From contig JAGVPB010000002.1 in NCBI GenBank assembly GCA_020052415.1, forward strand, positions 1 through 64,000: a stretch of DNA of 64,000 nt. The letters are read 5' to 3'. Source of the DNA: Bacteroidales bacterium. GTDB lineage: Bacteria > Bacteroidota > Bacteroidia > Bacteroidales > JAADJA01. Under the pieces are notes generated by a model that did not search any database, was not told the DNA's origin, and saw only the letters and a list, made by a program, of their open reading frames with translations. A program made the translations under genes and the position numbers. Positions within the stretch are counted from its first letter, which is position 1; each line of letters begins with the position of its first letter. This document shows positions 20,588-29,320 of this stretch, piece by piece.

Positions 20588-21892
20588 TTAAATTCTTTGA
20601 ATATCTGCACCGAGGTTTTGCAATCTTTTATCAATATTCTGATATCCCCTGTCAATTTGTTCGATATTATCAATGATGCTAGTTCCCTTTGCCGAAAGAG
20701 CAGCAATAAGTAATGCAACTCCGGCTCTTATATCGGGCGATGACATTCGGATGCCTCTGAGCGGGTATTGACGGTTCAAACCAATGACCGTCGCCCTGTG
20801 AGGATCACAGAGAATGATCTGCGCACCCATGTCAATCAGCTTGTCAACAAAAAACAACCTGCTTTCGAACATTTTCTGGTGGATTAAAACACTGCCTTTT
20901 GCCTGAGTAGCCGTTACAAGTGCGATGCTTATAAGGTCGGGTGTAAATCCCGGCCAGGGTGCATCGGCTATGGTCATAATAGAGCCATCCATAAAAGTTT
21001 CAACCTCATAAGATTCCTGTTCGGGAATAAGAAGATCATCACCGGTTCTGATAATTTTAATGCCCAGCCTCCTGAATACTTCCGGAATAATTCCCAGGGC
21101 ATCATAGTTGACATTTTTTATGGTTATTTCCGACCGTGTCATTGCGGCCATACCGATAAAACTCCCTACTTCAATCATATCGGGCAACATGGTATGTTCG
21201 GTGCCTGCAAGATTTTCAATCCCTTCAATAATTAATAAATTTGAACCTACACCCGATATTTTCGCACCCATTCGGTTCAGCATGTTGCAAAGTTGCGAAA
21301 GGTAAGGCTCACAGGCTGCATTGAATATTGTTGTTGTTCCATTGGCTAAAACCGCTGCCATGACAATATTTGCTGTTCCCGTAACAGAGGCTTCATCAAG
21401 CAGCATATAACAACCTTTGAGTTCATCTGCTTCGAATTTGAAAAGCGATTCATCTTCATTAAAAGTCAGTTTTGCCCCAAGGTTTTGAAGACCAGTGAAG
21501 TGCGTATCCATTCTCCGTCGGCCAATTTTATCCCCTCCCGGTTGTGGCATATATGCTTTTTTAAATCGTGACAACAAAGGGCCGATGATCATATTCGATC
21601 CGCGCAGGCTACCGCCATTCTCAATGAAATCTTTGGTTTTCATATACTCCAGGTCAATATGATCGGCCTTAAAAGTATATGAACCCGGGCGGAGTTTTTT
21701 CACGGTCACACCCATTTGTTCCAGCAGGAATATTAATTTATTGACATCCCGAATATCCGGAATGTTGTGAATGGTGACCTGCTCCCCGGTTAAAAGGGTA
21801 GCACACAGGACTTGCAAGGCTTCATTTTTTGCACCCTGGGGGATGATCTCGCCACGAAGTTTGTTTCCTCCGGTAATTTTGTATGATGCCAT
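20588..21892 (-). CDS. murA: UDP-N-acetylglucosamine 1-carboxyvinyltransferase
   Basis: GGNKLRGEIIPQGAKNEALQVLCATLL; SLRGSNMIIGPLLSRF; DIRAGVALLIAALSAKGTSIIDNIEQIDRGY. Confidence 0.95.
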   Translation of the reverse strand: MASYKITGGNKLRGEIIPQGAKNEALQVLCATLLTGEQVTIHNIPDIRDVNKLIFLLEQMGVTVKKLRPGSYTFKADHIDLEYMKTKDFIENGGSLRGSNMIIGPLLSRFKKAYMPQPGGDKIGRRRMDTHFTGLQNLGAKLTFNEDESLFKFEADELKGCYMLLDEASVTGTANIVMAAVLANGTTTIFNAACEPYLSQLCNMLNRMGAKISGVGSNLLIIEGIENLAGTEHTMLPDMIEVGSFIGMAAMTRSEITIKNVNYDALGIIPEVFRRLGIKIIRTGDDLLIPEQESYEVETFMDGSIMTIADAPWPGFTPDLISIALVTATQAKGSVLIHQKMFESRLFFVDKLIDMGAQIILCDPHRATVIGLNRQYPLRGIRMSSPDIRAGVALLIAALSAKGTSIIDNIEQIDRGYQNIDKRLQNLGADIQRI

Positions 21893-22119
21893 AATTTCAA
21901 CTCTTGAAGAATGAAAGAAGGTAAAACTATCCTTAATGTTAGCGAAAATAAATTATTTAGGGATACTACCACCGATTTTAAAAAGGAAAATACCCACAGA
22001 AAAGCATTTACTTTTTAACAATATACGGGTTCATACGGAATACAAACTTGAAATTACATACAGGGAAATGCAGATTGTTTTTTAAAACAATCAACTTGCA
22101 AAACAAAGAATCAATGATT

Positions 22120-22767
22120 TCAGGTTTTCTTCCTTTTCATTTTCATCTTTGATTTCACTTTTGGTTTATAGCCTTTTTTGGGCAGAGGCTTAGTCGGTTT
22201 TTTCTTTTTATTTCTTCCTAAAATCTCACTTGTTTTATTAAGGAATAATTCGTCTTTCATGTGCAATTTACCATTTGAAAGTGATTCCAGATGTTGAAAA
22301 ATCAAATCATCCGCAACTGATTCACGGTTCCAGTTGAGGTAGGATTTTTTCAGATGATTTGCTATGGCATGAACCAGTGCATCTTTCTCGGGGCCATCCT
22401 CATATTTAATAGCTGCATCAATAATCCGTTTGATATTTCTTCCATATATTTTAAATTCTATATCACTATCGCTGTACTTTAATTTTTCAGGTTTTGCTAT
22501 CAGTATATCGCTCGAAGGAAGAGGATACGGACAATCCACATCGAGTTTAAAATCGGACATAATATGCAGGTGATCCCAGAGCTTATGTCTGAAATCGCCG
22601 GTTTCGCGGGCTGCAGGATTCATTTGCGCCATAATCTGGATAATTGTTCTTGCAAACTTTGTCCTCTTCTCTTTATCCGGAATAGTCGTTACATATTTGA
22701 TCAGCTTTTGAGTATTTCGGCCATACTCCCTGATGAAAAGTTTTCCCCTTGTAGTATTATATTCCAT
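22120..22767 (-). CDS. DUF4290-like protein
   Basis: MEYNTTRGKLFIREYGRNTQKLIKYVTTI; QMNP; RDFRHKLWDHLHIMSDF-like region; Lys-rich C-terminus. Confidence 0.8.
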   Translation of the reverse strand: MEYNTTRGKLFIREYGRNTQKLIKYVTTIPDKEKRTKFARTIIQIMAQMNPAARETGDFRHKLWDHLHIMSDFKLDVDCPYPLPSSDILIAKPEKLKYSDSDIEFKIYGRNIKRIIDAAIKYEDGPEKDALVHAIANHLKKSYLNWNRESVADDLIFQHLESLSNGKLHMKDELFLNKTSEILGRNKKKKPTKPLPKKGYKPKVKSKMKMKRKKT

Positions 22768-22976
22768 TGCTGTTTATATTAATTGTTCAAACCGGCACCA
22801 CTAACTTTACTTTTATTAGAAATTTACTGCCCGAGTATTTGGGCATTGAGGAATTCTATATAAAGATATGAAAGCTATACTATTGTATGCTAACGAACCT
22901 GATTTGAAATTATGTTGCAAAAATAAAAAATATTTTGATCTGAAAAATTTTTTATCTACTCTAAATCCAGTTTATT

Positions 22977-23954
22977 TTATTTATTGATATAATTATTTAA
23001 TTCGGTTACCGACGATTCGAAATTAAATGCATCATTCAGCATGTAATAGTTATCAATGTCGTAGGTATGACCATAAGCCTCTTTGGCGAAATCGAGCCTG
23101 GTACTTTCGAATTCGAATAATCTCATGATTTGCTTTACCTGGGATGTCAGTAAACAGTTTGAGTTCATAACCTGTTTGGCAATAGTAAGCTTCGTATCCT
23201 CAAAATCTTTGCCTGAAATGGACTCCTTTGTTTCCGCGAATCTTTCTTCACTCATTGGATAATTGCAGCCGGTTCGTCCGTTGTAACCCGGTAATGGATC
23301 AGGCTCAGTATAAACTGGTTCGGACTCATTGATTTCGGTAGAGGTTGTAGTGGTAATTGTTGTATAAGTAGTTTGCGACTGAGTTTGTGTGACTGTCCCA
23401 CCCGGTACCGACATGTTGATATTCATATTTGCATTATTGTCCTGTTCATTCATATTAATGCTCATGCTCACGTTACTCTGTCCGCTGCTAATACCCGCGT
23501 TGTTTGGTTCATTAGTTATTGTAGTGGTTGTCTGGATTGTTGAAGAAGTCACCGGTGAGGGTTCTTCCTGAATTTCCGATTCCACAATAGTTGAAGATTC
23601 AGTAATGTTTGAATCTATTTTCTTCCAGCTGCCTGGCCTCACCACCCACTTACCTTTATTGTTTTGGGAGATTTCCCAGGTAACAGACGAAACATTTCCT
23701 TCGGCATCCTTGCCTTGTATGGTTTTTTCAATCGGAAGTATTGCCGCATCCTCAAAAGTGATCTTTACCTTTGCCCATTCGTTATCCAGCACAACATTTT
23801 CAACTCTGCTCATAGCCTCTGAATTTATTTTTTTACCATCCATTATAATAAAAAACTTCTCTCCTCCTGATGTGAAAAAAGTAGCTAATGGTTGCTGAGC
23901 ATTCAATTGCAGTATCATAAAAATTGCTGTAGTCAAAAAAGTTAGTTTTTTCAT
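22977..23954 (-). CDS. DUF4476-like secreted protein
   Basis: Signal peptide; low-complexity centre; C-terminal CLLTSQVKQIMRLFEFESTRLDFAKEAYGHTYDIDNYYMLNDAFNFESSVTELNNYI. Confidence 0.8.
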   Translation of the reverse strand: MKKLTFLTTAIFMILQLNAQQPLATFFTSGGEKFFIIMDGKKINSEAMSRVENVVLDNEWAKVKITFEDAAILPIEKTIQGKDAEGNVSSVTWEISQNNKGKWVVRPGSWKKIDSNITESSTIVESEIQEEPSPVTSSTIQTTTTITNEPNNAGISSGQSNVSMSINMNEQDNNANMNINMSVPGGTVTQTQSQTTYTTITTTTSTEINESEPVYTEPDPLPGYNGRTGCNYPMSEERFAETKESISGKDFEDTKLTIAKQVMNSNCLLTSQVKQIMRLFEFESTRLDFAKEAYGHTYDIDNYYMLNDAFNFESSVTELNNYINK

Positions 23955-24049
23955 TTTTTAAAATTTTGCGTCAAAAATATCGAATAGTTTATAATGGCCT
24001 AAATTTTTTAAATGGTTTATCAATTATGAGTCCGCTCTGAAAAGTGTTT

Positions 24050-24160
24050 GAGTAGGTTATCGCGAAGGCGAAGCCTGAAGCAATCTGTTGGTTTACTACA
24101 CATAAGGATTGCTTCACTGCGTTCGTAATTACGATTAGTGACTTTTCTGTGTGAACTCAA
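24050..24160. repeat. Palindromic dispersed repeat, copy 1 (GAACGCAGTGAAGCAATC family) with GACTTTTCYGTGTGRA tail
   Basis: Minus strand GTAATTACGAACGCAGTGAAGCAATCC...CAGATTGCTTCAGGCTTCGCCTTCGCGATAACC; plus-strand tail GACTTTTCTGTGTGAA. Confidence 0.85.
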
Positions 24161-24321
24161 TTTTATTGAATCATTATTAAAGTATTTTACTGAATTAAAT
24201 ATTTCCATCGGGTTATTTTTTTTGAAACTTAAATTTTCTATGTTTGCCGCTTTATTCAAAAACCGGGATTAAAAGGTGGAAATCTCCCCAATTCCGGGAT
24301 TTCATAAATAAAATTATTTGA

Positions 24322-25629
24322 ATGAACAATATCGTTGGTATCCGTCATGAGGATAAATATGTAATGGAGCGGCGTGTGGCAATCATCCCCGGACATGCCA
24401 AAAAGCTGATAAGGGAACAGGGATTAACCATTTTAGTGCAGAAATCTCCCAAGCGGGTTTTCACACATGATGAATTTATTGCAGCCGGTGCTGAGGTTGT
24501 TGACCGCCTTGAGGCCGCTCCTGTAATTTTTGGAATTAAGGAAATGCCCCTTGATTTTTTTGAAGAGGGTAAAACTTATATCTTTTTTTCGCATGTAATT
24601 AAAGGCCAGCCCTATAATATGCCCATGCTGAAAAAAATGATCGAAAAAAAAGTAACCCTTATTGATTACGAAAAAATAGAGGATGAGGTAGGCAAACGGT
24701 TGATATTTTTTGGACGCTATGCCGGTCTTGCGGGCATGATCAATTCACTCTGGTCGCTTGGGCAGCGCTTCAGGGAATTGGGAATTGAAACTCCTTTTAT
24801 AAAGATCAAGCAATCTCATCATTATTCTTCTTTGGATGAAGCCAGAAAAGTGATTTCGGAAGTAGGTCAGGAGATTATTATAAATGGGTTGCCACAGGAA
24901 ATTACTCCGCTTACCATCGGATTTACCGGTTATGGTAATGTGTCGAATGGCGCGCAGGAAATTGCCGGGCTGCTGCCCATCAAAGAAATTTCACCGGAAG
25001 AATTACCGGATTTAAACAAAAAGAAAAACCTGCCGAATAACGTACTTTATAAAGTTGTATTTAAGGAATGGGATATTTCGCAGCCTGTTGACCAAAATAC
25101 TGAATTTGAGCTTTCAGAATATTACGCCCATCCGGAGAAGTATAATAGCGTTTTTGATCCCTATATCCCTCATCTCACAGTTTTGATGAATTGTATGTAT
25201 TGGGATGTGAGGTATCCCAGAATCGTCACAAAAGATTATCTTGAAAAACTTTATTCCGGTGGTAATCCAAAGCTGACTGTAATTGGCGATGTCACCTGTG
25301 ACCGCGACGGATCAATAGAATGTACTCATAAGGGGACTGAAATTGAAGATCCGGTTTTTGTTTATGACCCGTTTACAAGAAAACCGGCTATGGGATTTAA
25401 AGGTAAAGGGATCCTGGTGATGGCTGTAGATATTTTACCGAGCGAGTTACCACGCGATTCCTCCATGGCCTTCAGCGAAGCGCTTTTTAAGTTTATTAAA
25501 CCGATTACAATCGCAGATTATAGTGTTGGATTCGATGAACTAAAATTGCCCAACCCTATTAAAAGAGCAATGATCCTGCATAAAGGAAAATTTACCCCTG
25601 CATTCGAATATATTCAAAAATACCTTTAA
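24322..25629 (+). CDS. Saccharopine dehydrogenase, lysine-forming (LKR) type, AlaDH/PNT-like fold
   Basis: MNNIVGIRHEDKYVMERRVAIIPGHAKKLI; FGRYAGLAGMI; GYGNVSNGAQEIAGLL; VIGDVTCDRDGSIECT. Confidence 0.88.
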   Translation: MNNIVGIRHEDKYVMERRVAIIPGHAKKLIREQGLTILVQKSPKRVFTHDEFIAAGAEVVDRLEAAPVIFGIKEMPLDFFEEGKTYIFFSHVIKGQPYNMPMLKKMIEKKVTLIDYEKIEDEVGKRLIFFGRYAGLAGMINSLWSLGQRFRELGIETPFIKIKQSHHYSSLDEARKVISEVGQEIIINGLPQEITPLTIGFTGYGNVSNGAQEIAGLLPIKEISPEELPDLNKKKNLPNNVLYKVVFKEWDISQPVDQNTEFELSEYYAHPEKYNSVFDPYIPHLTVLMNCMYWDVRYPRIVTKDYLEKLYSGGNPKLTVIGDVTCDRDGSIECTHKGTEIEDPVFVYDPFTRKPAMGFKGKGILVMAVDILPSELPRDSSMAFSEALFKFIKPITIADYSVGFDELKLPNPIKRAMILHKGKFTPAFEYIQKYL

Positions 25630-25642
25630 AAAATTATTCACT

Positions 25643-26980
25643 ATGAAAAATGTATTGATACTTGGCGCCGGACTGGTGGTAAAACCTATCGTCCGGTACC
25701 TTCTCAACAAAGGTTATGGTGTTACAGTCGCCACACGGACAAAATCAAAAGCCGATGAAATGATCGGCGGACATCCCAATGGAAAATCAGTGGCCTGGAC
25801 CGTTGAAGATGAAGCTACTCTTGACCGGATGATCGCTGAACACGATCTTTCGGTAAGTCTCTTGCCTTACGCACATCACGTAATGGTTGCAAAAAAATGT
25901 ATCTCCCACAAAAAGAATATGGTGACTACATCCTATGTAAAGCCGGCAATGCAGGCTCTCGATGCAGATGCAAAAAAAGCCGGAATTATTATCCTGAATG
26001 AACTTGGCCTCGATCCTGGAATTGACCACATGTCGGCAATGCGCATCATTGATCATATCCATGGGAAAGGCGGAAAGGTAGAAGAGTTTTATTCTATTTG
26101 CGGTGCACTGCCGGCCCCGGAAGGTTGTAACAATCCTTTCAACTATAAATTTTCATGGAGCCCAAAGGGTGTTGTTATGGCGAGCAACAACGATGCAAAT
26201 TACCTGAAGCAAGGCAAGACAACTTATGTTCCTACGGAAAACCTGTTTAAAAATCCAATAAAAACAAGCTTCCCTGAAGTTGGGAATTTAGAAATCTATC
26301 CGAACCGCGATTCCGTTCCATACATTGATTTGTACGGGATTCCTGAAACAAAAACCATCCTTCGCGGAACTTTCCGCCATCCGGGCTGGTGTGAATCGCT
26401 CGACGCAATGAAAGCCCTGAAGCTGACATCGAACGACAAATACAATTTTACCGGATTAACATTTGCCGGAATGGTTGCCCTACTAATCGGAGAAAAAGAT
26501 TCGTCTGATATTAAAGCCAAAGCTGCAAAATTCCTTGGAATTAAAGCTGATGCCCATGCACTAAAAGCCATTGAATGGTTAGGCCTGTTCGATAACAAAC
26601 CGATGAACAGGAAAGAAGACACTCCTTTTGAGGTGACCTCAGACCTTATGATCGAAAAAATGATGATCGGCAGGGAAGAAAGAGATATGGTCGTTCTGCA
26701 GCATTTATTCCTCGCTTCCTATCCTGATGGTAAGAAAGAAGTAATCAAATCAAGCATGCTCGATTTCGGAACCCTTGCTACCGACACTGCCATTGCACGG
26801 ACGGTAGCTTTACCGGCGGCAATGGGCGTGGAAATGATCCTTGCCGGAAAAATTACGGTTAAGGGTGTTTACATCCCGGTTTTACCAGGCATCTATAATC
26901 CTATTCTCGATCAGTTGGAAACTGTTGGAATTAAGATGGTCGAAGAGTTCGGATTGCCGGAGAGTGCGATGCTGAAATAG
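25643..26980 (+). CDS. Saccharopine dehydrogenase, glutamate-forming (SDH) type
   Basis: NVLILGAGLVVKPIVRYLLNKGYGVTVATRT; NELGLDPGIDHMSAMRIIDHIHGKGGKVEEFYSICGALPAPE. Confidence 0.93.
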   Translation: MKNVLILGAGLVVKPIVRYLLNKGYGVTVATRTKSKADEMIGGHPNGKSVAWTVEDEATLDRMIAEHDLSVSLLPYAHHVMVAKKCISHKKNMVTTSYVKPAMQALDADAKKAGIIILNELGLDPGIDHMSAMRIIDHIHGKGGKVEEFYSICGALPAPEGCNNPFNYKFSWSPKGVVMASNNDANYLKQGKTTYVPTENLFKNPIKTSFPEVGNLEIYPNRDSVPYIDLYGIPETKTILRGTFRHPGWCESLDAMKALKLTSNDKYNFTGLTFAGMVALLIGEKDSSDIKAKAAKFLGIKADAHALKAIEWLGLFDNKPMNRKEDTPFEVTSDLMIEKMMIGREERDMVVLQHLFLASYPDGKKEVIKSSMLDFGTLATDTAIARTVALPAAMGVEMILAGKITVKGVYIPVLPGIYNPILDQLETVGIKMVEEFGLPESAMLK

Positions 26981-27063
26981 ATAGAAATATTTTGAGATTG
27001 ATTGGTAGGAGTTGATTTGGATATTAAAATTTGATCTACTCCGGTAATTCCAAATTGAAGAAC

Positions 27064-27160
27064 GTCATTGCGAACGCAGTGAAGCAATCTGTGCGTTAAT
27101 AGCAGATTGCTTCATCCGCTTCGCTACTTCGCAATGACTCAAGGACTTTTCCGTGTGGAT
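27064..27160. repeat. Palindromic dispersed repeat, copy 2 with GACTTTTCYGTGTGRA tail
   Basis: GTCATTGCGAACGCAGTGAAGCAATCTG...CAGATTGCTTCATCCGCTTCGCTACTTCGCAATGAC then GGACTTTTCCGTGTGGA. Confidence 0.9.
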
Positions 27161-27249
27161 TAAATTTTCTAATGGGACAAAAGACCCACAAGCGTTTAAA
27201 TTGTTTGTGGGTTTATTTATTATTTTTGACCCACTTAATTTTTAATGAA

Positions 27250-27999
27250 ATGGCAAAATACGGAAAATGGGTTGGCCTGGGATTGGGATGGGCTTTGGGA
27301 GGACCGATCGGCGGATTGCTCGGACTGGCCTTCGGTTCGATGTTCGACGGTATGCAAAGCGGTTCATTTGAATACAAAGGACAGCAACTTTACGGCGCAC
27401 CGGGAGTGAAACAAACCCGTCCCGGCGATTTTGCTGCAAGTCTCATTGTACTTGCCGCTGCCGTGATGAAAGCTGATGGCAAGGTCTTGAAATCCGAACT
27501 GGATTATGTGAAGGACTTTTTTAATCGTCAGTTTGGAGCCAAACTCGCTATTGAAAATATGCTTGTCCTTCGTGAATTACTTAAACAGGAAATCAACGTG
27601 AGGGATGTTTCCCAGCAGATTCATACTTACATGGATCATTCATCACGGCTTCAGTTGATCCACTTTCTTTTTGGAATATCTTCCGCCGACGGCCATGTTC
27701 ATACCCATGAAGTAGAAATGATAAGGAAGATCAGTGATTATCTGGGGATAAGGACGGCCGATTTTGAATCCATCAAGGCCATGTTTTATAAGGACGTTTA
27801 TGGCGCGTACAAAATCCTTGAAACCACCCCCGATGCCAATGAGGAAGAACTGAAAAAGGCTTACCGCAAAATGGCCACCAAATATCATCCCGATAAGGTA
27901 ACCCATCTTGGCGAGGAATTCCAGAAGGCCGCCAATGAAAAGTTCCAGAACTTGAATTCTGCTTGGGAGCAGATTAAAAAGGAAAGAGGACTGAAGTAA
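27250..27999 (+). CDS. TerB-like plus DnaJ-domain protein (DjlA-like)
   Basis: Gly-rich N-terminal TM segment; TerB-like centre; YKILETTPDANEEELKKAYRKMATKYHPDKV (HPD). ATG at 27250 preferred over 27172. Confidence 0.88.
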   Translation: MAKYGKWVGLGLGWALGGPIGGLLGLAFGSMFDGMQSGSFEYKGQQLYGAPGVKQTRPGDFAASLIVLAAAVMKADGKVLKSELDYVKDFFNRQFGAKLAIENMLVLRELLKQEINVRDVSQQIHTYMDHSSRLQLIHFLFGISSADGHVHTHEVEMIRKISDYLGIRTADFESIKAMFYKDVYGAYKILETTPDANEEELKKAYRKMATKYHPDKVTHLGEEFQKAANEKFQNLNSAWEQIKKERGLK

Positions 28000-28000
28000 A

Positions 28001-28049
28001 TTGATATTTGTTGATATTGATGGATATTAATTGATATTGTTGATATTGG
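28001..28049. repeat. 10-nt array TTGATATTNN x5
   Basis: TTGATATTTG TTGATATTGA TGGATATTAA TTGATATTG TTGATATTGG, starting right after the CDS stop. Confidence 0.9.
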
Positions 28050-28099
28050 AAGATTATACAATAGATGGAAATATATTGAAATAGATGGAAATTTGACAT

Positions 28100-28127
28100 C
28101 AGAACTCAAAACCCTGAACTCAAAACT
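28100..28127. repeat. Heptanucleotide array CNGAACY, 4 units
   Basis: CAGAACT CAAAACC CTGAACT CAAAACT. Confidence 0.8.
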
Positions 28128-28178
28128 CTTTTAGTCTACCCATTCCGCAAGAAACCCTACTTTTGAAAAAAAATCTTT

Positions 28179-29147
28179 TTGATAAAATTTAAAGACCAGC
28201 GGGTCATCGGGATCTTATTAGCCGCCATAACAGCCTTATTATGGGGTGTACTGGCAATCGGCCTCAAGGTGGCAATGGATTTTCTTGATCCCATGAACAT
28301 TGTCTGGTTCAGGTTTTTGCTCGCATTTTCAGTTTTGCTTGGCTGGTATGCTTTTAAAAAAACCGCCTATTTAAAGATTCTTTTCCAGCCGCCCATCCTC
28401 CTTTTGGTTGCAGCTTTGGGATTAGGGATAAATTACATCGCGTATATGTACGGGTTGAAATATACTTCCGCAGGAACTTCGCAGATCATCATCCAGATAG
28501 GCCCCATCATGTTGGGCATGGTCGGATTTATTTTTTTCAAAGAAACCATCAGCCGCCGGCAGGCAGCCGGGTTTTTAATTGCAGGCACCGGGCTGGCGCT
28601 TTTTTATTTCGACAATATCCTTCAATATCTTGGCCACGAAGAGCTTTACAACATGGGTATCCTTTGGATACTCGTGGCATCAATGGCATGGGTGGTATAT
28701 GCGACATTCCAGAAAATGCTCGTAAAAACTTATGCTGCTATGCAACTGAACCTATTTATATTCGGGCTTCCAGTCCTTCTCTTTTTACCTTTTGTAACAT
28801 TTTCCGGCTTCGTTCAATTGACTTTTTTAAATTGGATGCTTCTGGTATTCCTGGGTCTGAACACCCTCATCAGCTATGGCTGCCTCACCCTTTCGTTTAA
28901 ATACCTCGAAGCCAATAAAATCAGCATGATCATCACCATGAATCCCATCATTACTTTTCTAATGATGGGCTTTGCAGCATATTTTGAATTATCCTGGATG
29001 CAACCCGAAGTGCTATCAATCAAAAGCGGACTTGCCGCATTGCTGGTGATTGTCGGAGGAGTATTAGCCGTAGCTTTTGCCAACCCTAAAAAGAAGAAAG
29101 AAATTAAGGAATGGCTTTCGGTTCATGATAAAAAAAGTGATAAATAA
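28179..29147 (+). CDS. EamA/DMT-superfamily transporter
   Basis: Ten TM helices in two EamA repeats (LWGVLAIGLKVAMDFLDPMNIVWFRF). Confidence 0.9.
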   Translation: MIKFKDQRVIGILLAAITALLWGVLAIGLKVAMDFLDPMNIVWFRFLLAFSVLLGWYAFKKTAYLKILFQPPILLLVAALGLGINYIAYMYGLKYTSAGTSQIIIQIGPIMLGMVGFIFFKETISRRQAAGFLIAGTGLALFYFDNILQYLGHEELYNMGILWILVASMAWVVYATFQKMLVKTYAAMQLNLFIFGLPVLLFLPFVTFSGFVQLTFLNWMLLVFLGLNTLISYGCLTLSFKYLEANKISMIITMNPIITFLMMGFAAYFELSWMQPEVLSIKSGLAALLVIVGGVLAVAFANPKKKKEIKEWLSVHDKKSDK

Positions 29148-29150
29148 AAT

Positions 29151-29241
29151 GTTTCGGGTTCCGGGTTCCGGGTTCTGAGTTCTGGGTTCTGGGTTCAGAG
29201 TTAAGAGTTAAGAGTTCCGGGTTTCACGTTTTGAGTTGCCG
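29151..29241. repeat. Heptanucleotide array, 13 units GTTCNGR (reverse complement of the CNGAACY family)
   Basis: GTTTCGG GTTCCGG GTTCCGG GTTCTGA GTTCTGG GTTCTGG GTTCAGA GTTAAGA GTTAAGA GTTCCGG GTTTCAC GTTTTGA GTTGCCG. Confidence 0.95.
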
Positions 29242-29276
29242 ACTGCTAACTGCTCTCGCCTTCGGCGAGACCGACT
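29236..29276 (-). repeat. 41-nt hairpin element, copy A
   Basis: Minus strand AGTCGGTCTCGCC GAA GGCGAGAGCAGT TAG CAGTCGGCAA. Confidence 0.9.
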
Positions 29277-29320
29277 CTCAACTGCCGCTGCTTCTGCCGC
29301 TGCCACTGCTACTTCTTCTC

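Noticed and set aside
24020-24259. 79-aa minus-strand ORF over the palindromic repeat
   Set aside because: Covers a fold-back repeat and AT-rich spacer; no homologous motif.
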